Below are positions 6,267 to 11,190 of a DNA stretch of 11,190 nucleotides, in pieces. Position 1 is the first letter of the stretch, and each line of letters opens with the position of its first letter. The notes below the pieces were generated by a model. That model was not told where the DNA came from, did no database searches, and worked only from the letters and a program-made list of their open reading frames with translations. A program made the translations under genes and the position numbers. The stretch is from CBDCWA01 sp046048295 (GTDB lineage Bacteria; Pseudomonadota; Alphaproteobacteria; Rhizobiales; Hyphomicrobiaceae). The DNA lies in NCBI GenBank assembly GCA_046048295.1, contig JBJOGJ010000123.1, positions 1 through 11,190 of the forward strand, read 5' to 3'.

Positions 6267-7100
6267 CTACAGACGGATCGCATCCATCGGCAAACCGACC
6301 ATCGCGCCCGCCGCCGCCGCTGCGATCAGCAGCACGGACACCAGGAAGCGCGACGCGAAACTTCGCCGCTTTGCGACGTCGGCGCCGGCGATGACATCGC
6401 CGATCTCCGCCTTACCGTCAGCGACGGCCTCTGCATCTGCATCTGCGTCTGCATCTGCATCTGCGTCAGCGTCAGCCTCGACCTCTGCCTCGACGTCTGC
6501 TTCGGCTTCCCCGGCGGAAGCCTCGCCCCCCACGACAGTGGTCTCCTCCACACTAGCCACACTGTCGGCCGCCAACTCCCAATTCGGGTTGTATACGGCC
6601 AGCGCCGCATCGACTTCCGTCATCGCCGCCTCTGCTACGATGACGGACTGCTCCGCCTGCTCGCTCTCCGCCGGATCCACGACGGCCGCGCAATCCTCTG
6701 CCGATGAGGTGTCCGCAACCTCGACTACGCCTTCCCCCTCGGCGGCTCCGGCTTCCTCGCCGGCAAACGCGGCATCGCCAGCATCTCCGGCACCTTCTTT
6801 GTCGCGCGCGAACTCTCCAACGATGTCAGTTGCCCCGTCCTCGCATTCCGCAACATCGCCGCACTCGTCGGCGACCTCAGGAACAGCATCGGTTGCATCT
6901 ACGCCATCCATGTCAGCGGACCGCGACTCGATAGAATCGCCATCCCCCGCCTCGGCCTCGCCAGCCCCGGCTGTGGCCTCGATCAGATCGCTGATCCGTC
7001 TCTTGCAGTTGATGATTCCGCTCTCGAGCAGCTCGAGTTGCTGCCGGATCTCTTCGAGTTCAGGCAGACCGCCAAACTTGTCAGTCTTTACAATCGTCAC
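6267..7100 (-). CDS. Highly acidic low-complexity protein with N-terminal coiled coil and C-terminal membrane anchor
   Basis: This 277-residue protein is not one I recognise. Residues about 12-42 (LPELEEIRQQLELLES...CKRRISDLIEA) can form a helix or coiled coil. Residues about 43-240 are dominated by Ala, Glu, Asp, Gly and Val with hardly any basic residues, and include a run of alternating Ala-Asp at about 209-223. The tail has a basic patch (AKRRSFASRF, 243-252) followed by a hydrophobic span (LVSVLLIAAAAAGAMVGL), so the long acidic arm should lie in the cytoplasm with the C-terminus anchored in the inner membrane. Start: GTG at 7100 with GGGAG seven bases upstream; a TTG at 7196 would add 32 residues without a visible ribosome-binding site. 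It is divergent from the lipid cassette and convergent with lgt. Possible roles include a tether or cation-binding organiser, but these are guesses. The opposite strand is also open here and encodes Ser/Ala-rich sequence. Confidence 0.65.
   Translation of the reverse strand: MTIVKTDKFGGLPELEEIRQQLELLESGIINCKRRISDLIEATAGAGEAEAGDGDSIESRSADMDGVDATDAVPEVADECGDVAECEDGATDIVGEFARDKEGAGDAGDAAFAGEEAGAAEGEGVVEVADTSSAEDCAAVVDPAESEQAEQSVIVAEAAMTEVDAALAVYNPNWELAADSVASVEETTVVGGEASAGEAEADVEAEVEADADADADADADADAEAVADGKAEIGDVIAGADVAKRRSFASRFLVSVLLIAAAAAGAMVGLPMDAIRL
6425..6508 (-). repeat. Degenerate hexanucleotide repeat coding for Ala-Asp/Ala-Glu
   Basis: About 14 consecutive 6-base units of the form CNGCNT or a close variant (plus strand) run through the acidic protein gene. 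The core 6431-6466 is an exact 18-bp duplication, two copies of CTGCAT-CTGCAT-CTGCGT. The unit length keeps the reading frame, so gain or loss of units would alter the length of the acidic arm without breaking the protein. Confidence 0.85.
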
Positions 7101-7368
7101 AGTGTCTCTCCCACTTGGACCTGTTTCGGTTTCGATGGGAAAACCATGAATGTCATAAATCACTAAACCGCTAATTCTCGTTCCAGACTTGAACAACGTA
7201 ATTCAAAAGACTGAGAACAGGCAGGAAAGTCACATCTAAATCGCGCAATGGTGGCCCCCGCGACCACAGTTGCTCCCGCACCCGTTCCACAGTGTCCTGC
7301 CTGCCCCGTCACACAGCTGCAACAGAACACCTGCTAACTCCCCGCACCGCCAGATATTGGGGCAGTCG
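7101..7368. promoter_or_regulatory. 268-bp divergent intergenic region
   Basis: This gap separates the acidic protein gene (minus) from the lipid cassette (plus), so it should hold promoters for both. The half next to the acidic gene is clearly more AT-rich. It contains a 9-bp inverted repeat, CAGGCAGGA (7218-7226) and TCCTGCCTG (7295-7303), which could be an operator pair. I could not pick a -35/-10 pair with confidence on either strand. Confidence 0.45.
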
Positions 7369-8190
7369 ATGCAGAAGCCTTCAAGTCCAAAGAGCCACAG
7401 AACACTCTTCATCTCGGACCTGCACCTCGGTTCCGCCCGCTTCCAGGCCCACCGCCTCCGGGACTTTCTCTCACACAACCCTGCAGACACCGTCTTCCTC
7501 GTCGGAGACATTTTCGACTTCTGGTCTCTGCGTGCCGGAGCAGTCTGGGCCCCCGCCCACACCGCCATCCTTCAGTCCTTCTGCCGCATGGTCGACAGCG
7601 GACAGCGGATCGTACTCATTCCAGGCAATCACGACGAACACATCTCGCTGTTCGTCGGCCATCACGTCGACGGCATCGAGATTGCCAGGGAAATCATCCA
7701 TGAAACCGCCACCGGCGAGCGCCTGCTCGTCCACCATGGCCACCGGCTCGACGAGACGGCTGGCTGGTCCGCTGCGTGGGCGCACCATGCCTGCGCCTGG
7801 CGCGAGCGGGCCGACCGCATCGTTGCACCGGCCGGGCGGCGCGCGGCGAAACGGCGTCGGGATGGAAACTCGGGACCATGGCAGTGGATCCGCCGGTCCG
7901 TAGGCGGCGTGGCCCGTCTCGAGCGGGCCCTGATCGACGAGGCGCGCGCCCGCGGCCTCGACGGCGTCATCTGCGGACATACCCACATTCCCGCCGACCG
8001 CGAAATCGCTGGACTCCACTATCTGAACTGCGGCGATTGGGTTACAAATTGTACCGCAATCACTGAGGACTGGTCCGGCCGGCTTGAGCTTCGCCACTGG
8101 CCGGAAGCGGCTCCAAGGTCGCATGCTCGAGATGCAGAACCCTGCCTTGGCTACGCACTTGGACGCGATACGTATAGAGAGCTCAGATGA
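7369..8190 (+). CDS. LpxH-like metallophosphoesterase (UDP-2,3-diacylglucosamine diphosphatase family)
   Basis: This 273-residue protein carries the full calcineurin-like metallophosphoesterase set: SDLHLGS (D17, H19), GDIFDFW (D47), GNHDE (N87, H88), VHHGHRLD (H123/H125) and CGHTHIP (H204, H206), the residues that bind two metal ions. The FDFW segment after GD and the late YLNCGDWVTNCTA point to the LpxH-like branch, whose founding member cleaves UDP-2,3-diacylglucosamine in lipid A synthesis. Many alphaproteobacteria use LpxI instead, so this paralogue may act on another phospho-lipid or nucleotide-linked substrate. The ATG at 7369 is preceded by a GGGG stretch; reading open to a TTG at 7270 would add 33 residues with no family look. 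Its stop overlaps the start of the next gene by 4 bases (ATGA), which implies translational coupling. Fold certain, substrate not. Confidence 0.88.
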   Translation: MQKPSSPKSHRTLFISDLHLGSARFQAHRLRDFLSHNPADTVFLVGDIFDFWSLRAGAVWAPAHTAILQSFCRMVDSGQRIVLIPGNHDEHISLFVGHHVDGIEIAREIIHETATGERLLVHHGHRLDETAGWSAAWAHHACAWRERADRIVAPAGRRAAKRRRDGNSGPWQWIRRSVGGVARLERALIDEARARGLDGVICGHTHIPADREIAGLHYLNCGDWVTNCTAITEDWSGRLELRHWPEAAPRSHARDAEPCLGYALGRDTYRELR

Positions 8191-8981
8191 GGCTGCCAGA
8201 GGCGGATGTCCGAGATCTGACGGTTGCCGTTGCGCCCGGTCGTGAGGCCGCCCTCCCCGGCATTTCCGACATCTGCGGCTGGCCGCTGCGTGATCTCGGA
8301 CTGTTCGATCGCACACTCCTGCGCTCCATGGCGATGCTGAGCCGGCGCAGGGTTATCGCCGTCCACGGACTGGAACACATCGCGCCGGAGCGCGACCCCT
8401 TCATACTTGCCCTCAACCACACCACCCGCGGCGAAGCACTGTGGGTGCCGGGCATGCTCGTCCTTCTGCGCCACGGCCGCCGCATTCACTTTTTTGCGGA
8501 CTGGAACTTTCGCATGATCCCCGGCGTGGGTCTGCTCTACCGCCGCGCCGGCGCCATCACGGTGCCCCGCAAGCCCGCGCGCCCGCGTTTCCTGAACGTC
8601 TTGAAACCTCTCTTCACCGACAAATTGCCACCAATGGAGCAGGCCCGCCGCCACTTGGCCTCCGGACGCCCTGTCGGCATCTTCCCCGAAGGCACCGTGA
8701 ACCGCGACCCAGCCCGGCTCCTCCGTGGCCGCTACGGTGCCGCACGGCTGTCTCTCGAAACCGGCGTCCCCGTCGTTCCAGCCGGCATACGCTTCCCCGG
8801 CACCCATGACGGTGCCCCACCGACGGAAAGCACTCCGTTCGAACTCCACATAGGTCCACCGCTTTCGCCACCTTTGACGTCGAACAACAAAATACCGCAG
8901 CAGGCGGTTCAGAATTTGCACGCCGAGATCATGACGGCATTGAGCCGCCTATCCGGCAAGTCCTGGCAAGCGCTCAAATAG
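8187..8981 (+). CDS. PlsC-like acyltransferase (1-acyl-glycerol-3-phosphate acyltransferase family) with HX4E motif
   Basis: This 264-residue protein belongs to the PlsC/LPLAT superfamily, which transfers acyl chains from ACP or CoA to lipid hydroxyls at the membrane. Motifs in order: ILALNHTTRGEA, with H78 and, four residues on, E83; then FFADWNFRMIPGVGLLYRRAG (102-122); then GIFPEGTVNRDP (FPEGT at 166-170); then GVPVVPAGI (193-201). The catalytic block is HX4D in most members, and the codon here is GAA, so the acidic partner is Glu. There is no strong membrane span, so association is probably peripheral. The start overlaps the upstream stop (ATGA) and the downstream ATG follows its stop by 10 bases, placing it at the centre of a coupled cassette. 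With an N-acyltransferase next door it recalls OlsA of ornithine-lipid synthesis, but a role in ordinary phosphatidate synthesis or another lipid is possible. Confidence 0.88.
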   Translation: MRLPEADVRDLTVAVAPGREAALPGISDICGWPLRDLGLFDRTLLRSMAMLSRRRVIAVHGLEHIAPERDPFILALNHTTRGEALWVPGMLVLLRHGRRIHFFADWNFRMIPGVGLLYRRAGAITVPRKPARPRFLNVLKPLFTDKLPPMEQARRHLASGRPVGIFPEGTVNRDPARLLRGRYGAARLSLETGVPVVPAGIRFPGTHDGAPPTESTPFELHIGPPLSPPLTSNNKIPQQAVQNLHAEIMTALSRLSGKSWQALK

Positions 8982-8991
8982 GAGCAGTGCG

Positions 8992-9654
8992 ATGAGGATT
9001 TCGAGGCTCACCACTACCCGCCGCGTCGAGAACGAGGAACAACGCCAGAAGGCCCTCGCAGTTCTCAAGGCCACCTACCAGGAAGAAAAGGCCTGGGTTC
9101 TCGACGCCGAATCCGTGTTCCCGGAAGCCGACCTCTCCGATGCCAAGATCTCTTGGTTCCTCGCCACGGCACGCGGCAAGCCGGTCGGCGTACTTCGCGT
9201 CGTCTACGACCCGCCGATTGAGCAGTACATTGCCTACGCGCCGAAACCGATCGACTTTGCCTCCGACATCAATATCGCCGACTTCGTCAGGAACGAGCGC
9301 ATCGCCGAGATCGGCCGCTTTGCCGTCGTCCCTGAGCGGCGCAACGGTGTCGGCGTGGTGCTGAGCCTCATGCGCGCAGCCACCCGCGAAGTCGTCGCCC
9401 GCGAGTATTCGCAGCTCATCACCGACGTATTCGAGAACGATCCGCACAGCCCATTTGGCTTTCACACCCGCATCGTCGGCTTCCGCCCCGTCGCCACGCA
9501 CGAGATCGGCGAACTCCGCTACAAGGGAAAGCGCATCACTCTGGTGCTCGACATCAAGGTCGCCTACCAGTGCTTCCGCGCTCGCGGCCATTGGTTCTTC
9601 CGTACGATGACTCGCGGATGGACCGAGGCGATGCACAAGCGCCTGGCCACCTGA
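8992..9654 (+). CDS. GNAT-fold N-acyltransferase, FeeM/OlsB-like (possible N-acyl amino acid synthase)
   Basis: The 220-residue protein looks like the GNAT/autoinducer-synthase superfamily: an N-terminal helix with VLKATYQEEKAWV, a strand pair SWFLATARGKPVGVLRVVYDP (54-74), the core EIGRFAVVPERRNGVGVVLSLMRAA (106-130; E106 and R109 fit the E..RF signature of N-acyl synthases), FGFHTRIVGFRPV (155-167) and a C-terminal tail with Trp and Arg. FeeM and OlsB join an acyl-ACP chain to the amine of an amino acid. The start has GGAG at 8981-8984, overlapping the stop of the PlsC-like gene, with 7-base spacing, so the pair is surely co-translated. I do not see the conserved residues that would make it a LuxI acyl-homoserine-lactone synthase. 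The acceptor amine is unknown. A plain GNAT acetyltransferase is the alternative, but pairing with an O-acyltransferase favours a lipid product. Confidence 0.72.
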   Translation: MRISRLTTTRRVENEEQRQKALAVLKATYQEEKAWVLDAESVFPEADLSDAKISWFLATARGKPVGVLRVVYDPPIEQYIAYAPKPIDFASDINIADFVRNERIAEIGRFAVVPERRNGVGVVLSLMRAATREVVAREYSQLITDVFENDPHSPFGFHTRIVGFRPVATHEIGELRYKGKRITLVLDIKVAYQCFRARGHWFFRTMTRGWTEAMHKRLAT

Positions 9655-9789
9655 CCCGGCACCACCTGACACCACCCAACATGCCTGGTAGGGAAAGGCA
9701 TACAGCGTTGCCAGGGTGCCTCACCTTGCTCCCATGATCGTCAGCGGCTAGGAAGGTTGCCATTGATGCGTGCGGGGAGCCTTCAACCG
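9655..9789 (+). other. Structured spacer between the lipid cassette and the hydrolase gene
   Basis: The spacer has nested inverted repeats: GGCACC (9658-9663) with GGTGCC (9715-9720), and inside them ATGCC (9681-9685) with GGCAT (9697-9701). A 9-base direct repeat, CCACCTGAC, sits at 9647-9655 and 9662-9670, the first copy covering the stop of the preceding gene. No T-run follows. It may weaken read-through into the hydrolase gene, or do nothing. Confidence 0.3.
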
Positions 9790-11151
9790 ATGCTCGACTT
9801 TCTCAAGGACTTCGCAACCGACCAACCGATTCTGGCCGGCATCGTTGCGGCAGTCGTGCTTCTCTACCTGATCGCTGGCCTCTACTACGGCCTCACCAGG
9901 GCCAGCCGTCCTGCGGAAGAACCCGTCGGGCGCCCCGCCGAACCGATTGAAGCGTCGGAAGTGGAAACGACCCGCTCCCTGCCAACCGCCAAAAGAGAGC
10001 CCGCCCGCCAGCCTCCCATGGCTGCGCCAGCACCATCGGCGCCGGAGCCGACCCGCACGCCGGCAAGACCGCCGCTCTACGAAGCCGCCGAGAAGCCCTA
10101 CGTCACCGTCACCGTCCACTACGCCACCGACCGCAACGACAATGGTTCGGACAGCCCGCCGAACGATCGCTTCGGCGACAAGCGCGCACTCCCCCAGCCG
10201 GGCAACTCGCCCGTCACCTATGGCACCTGCGACGTTGCAATCCCCAAGACCCACCAGGTCGGGCAGCTCGAGGAACCGGGTTGGTTCGAATCCGAGGAGC
10301 CCGACAAACACGTCATGATCCTCTCGCTCGATGCCCAGGATCCTGACACGTTCTACACCACCCTCGCAGACCGTCTCTCCAATCTGCGTCAGTGCTTCAT
10401 CTTCGTTCACGGCTTCAACGTCAGCTTCAAGAACGCCGCCCGCCGCACCGCACAGATCGCCTACGATCTCCGCTTTCAGGGCGTTCCCCTATTCTACAGC
10501 TGGCCGACCGCCGTTGTTGGGCAGTCGAGCCTGAGCCCGACCGCTTATACAGAGGCCGAGAACAACGCCATCTGGGCCCGCTACCACTTTGCTGATTTCC
10601 TCGTCGACGTCATCCGCCGCGCCAGGCCTGAGGCACTCCACATCGCAGCCCACTCGATGGGCAACCGCATCGTCACCGATGCACTGATCGACGTTGCCCA
10701 CCGCCTGACACCCGAAGAGCGAAGCGTCCTCCACGAGATTGTCCTCACCGCCCCCGATATCGACGCCGAGACATTCAAGACGCACATCGCCCCGCGTCTC
10801 GCCGCCGTCGTTCCCAGGATTTCGCTCTATGCCTCTGACAACGATTCAGCACTTGGCCTTTCGGAATCTCTACACCACCTGCCCCGCATCGGCTCGACCA
10901 GTGCAGCCCTCCCCATGCCGGTGCCCAGCATCGAGGTCATCGATGCGACCAACGCGAACACGGACTACTTCGGTCATAACTACTATGGCGAAGCAGAAGC
11001 GATCATCGCCGACATTTTCCTGGCGACACGCGCCCGCAGACCGGCCGCCGAACGTACGGCCACGTTGACTGCAGGCGACACCGGTCATTGGGTCGTCCGC
11101 AACGACGCCACGGTCGAGGACGCCTGGGTCAGCATATCGAGAACATCATAA
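9790..11151 (+). CDS. Membrane-anchored alpha/beta hydrolase (DUF900 family)
   Basis: The 453-residue protein begins with a membrane span at about 13-34 (PILAGIVAAVVLLYLIAGLYYG), followed by a Pro/Ala/Glu-rich linker to about residue 96, then a hydrolase domain. Domain features: VTVHYATDRND, IFVHGFNVSFKNAARR (oxyanion-loop region, about 204-219), FYSWP, AHSMGNRIV with the presumed nucleophile Ser289, LTAPDIDAETF with Asp323 or Asp325, and DYFGHNYYGEAEAI with His396. That is the order of a Ser-Asp-His triad and of the DUF900 family, an esterase/lipase-like group of unknown substrate. The linker after one span suggests the domain is held away from the membrane, probably in the periplasm. Start 9790 has GGGGAG 10 bases upstream; an ATG at 9766 would add eight residues. 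It lies 135 bases after the N-acyltransferase gene on the same strand, so it may release or remodel the product of that cassette; this is inference. Confidence 0.85.
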   Translation: MLDFLKDFATDQPILAGIVAAVVLLYLIAGLYYGLTRASRPAEEPVGRPAEPIEASEVETTRSLPTAKREPARQPPMAAPAPSAPEPTRTPARPPLYEAAEKPYVTVTVHYATDRNDNGSDSPPNDRFGDKRALPQPGNSPVTYGTCDVAIPKTHQVGQLEEPGWFESEEPDKHVMILSLDAQDPDTFYTTLADRLSNLRQCFIFVHGFNVSFKNAARRTAQIAYDLRFQGVPLFYSWPTAVVGQSSLSPTAYTEAENNAIWARYHFADFLVDVIRRARPEALHIAAHSMGNRIVTDALIDVAHRLTPEERSVLHEIVLTAPDIDAETFKTHIAPRLAAVVPRISLYASDNDSALGLSESLHHLPRIGSTSAALPMPVPSIEVIDATNANTDYFGHNYYGEAEAIIADIFLATRARRPAAERTATLTAGDTGHWVVRNDATVEDAWVSISRTS

Positions 11152-11190
11152 GTTATAATACCTATTCTATTTTCTTACGGTATAATACCA
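11152..11190. other. AT-rich tail with duplicated TATAATACC
   Basis: Directly after the hydrolase stop codon the base composition drops sharply. TATAATACC occurs at 11154-11162 and again at 11181-11189, 27 bases apart. Each contains a perfect TATAAT, but I see no fitting -35 element inside the window. Too little sequence remains to say whether this begins a promoter region, a repeat array or transferred DNA. Confidence 0.4.

Noticed and set aside
6425..6508. CRISPR-like or intergenic tandem repeat
   Set aside because: The units are only 6 bases, there are no spacers, and the repeat is inside a reading frame.
6247..7149. 300-codon Ser/Ala-rich open frame on the plus strand
   Set aside because: It is the antisense of the acidic protein gene. 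It has no convincing start signal or fold, its Ser/Ala runs follow from the repeat, and the minus strand has a ribosome-binding site, coiled coil and membrane anchor.
7471..8316. 281-codon open frame on the minus strand
   Set aside because: It lies opposite the metallophosphoesterase, whose metal-binding motifs are all on the plus strand.
8151..8921. 256-codon open frame on the minus strand
   Set aside because: It is a shadow of the PlsC-like gene and shows no recognisable domain.
8992..9654. LuxI-type acyl-homoserine-lactone synthase
   Set aside because: The fold may be related, but I do not see the conserved LuxI N-terminal Arg/Trp pattern, and no LuxR-type regulator is nearby.
8974..9675. 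233-codon open frame on the minus strand
   Set aside because: It exactly shadows the N-acyltransferase gene, which has a strong ribosome-binding site and family motifs.

Overview
The window looks like chromosomal DNA of a GC-rich (roughly 60% by eye) Gram-negative bacterium, most likely an alphaproteobacterium. The main reasons are a TolC-type outer-membrane factor directly downstream of a Pcm-like methyltransferase whose start (RKNMVESQVRPSDVTDRR) and end (LPGF...FVF) have the alphaproteobacterial look, an Lgt gene, a lipoprotein signal, and encoded CCA ends on both tRNAs. No plasmid, phage, transposon or CRISPR signature is visible.

Layout. Minus strand, 1-2006: tolC (running off the left edge) and the upstream pcm-like gene, separated by a 370-bp leader full of inverted repeats. 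Plus strand, 2196-4395: tRNA-Cys(GCA), an SPFH/band-7 domain made as a lipoprotein, its two-helix membrane partner, tRNA-Asn(GTT), and a 67-residue small membrane protein. Plus strand, 4520-6130: a secreted fusion of an LprI/DUF1311 domain to a von Hippel-Lindau-like beta domain, then lgt (prolipoprotein diacylglyceryl transferase). Minus strand, 6267-7100: a very acidic, low-complexity protein with an N-terminal coiled coil and a C-terminal membrane anchor, convergent with lgt across a long composite hairpin. Plus strand, 7369-11151: a tightly packed three-gene cassette (LpxH-like metallophosphoesterase, PlsC-like acyltransferase, FeeM/OlsB-like GNAT-fold N-acyltransferase), followed by a membrane-anchored DUF900-type alpha/beta hydrolase. 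The last 40 bases are suddenly AT-rich.

How the genes may work together. Most of the window concerns the cell envelope: efflux or secretion (TolC), lipoprotein maturation (Lgt), a lipoprotein SPFH scaffold, a secreted periplasmic fusion protein, and lipid acyl chemistry. The best candidate for an undescribed system is the 7369-9654 cassette. An N-acyltransferase and a PlsC-type O-acyltransferase resemble the two-step OlsB/OlsA logic of aminolipid synthesis, here coupled to an LpxH-like phosphoesterase, and the PlsC-like protein carries HX4E where the family normally has HX4D. The second candidate is the LprI-VHL fusion. These assignments come from reading motifs by eye; no database search was run.
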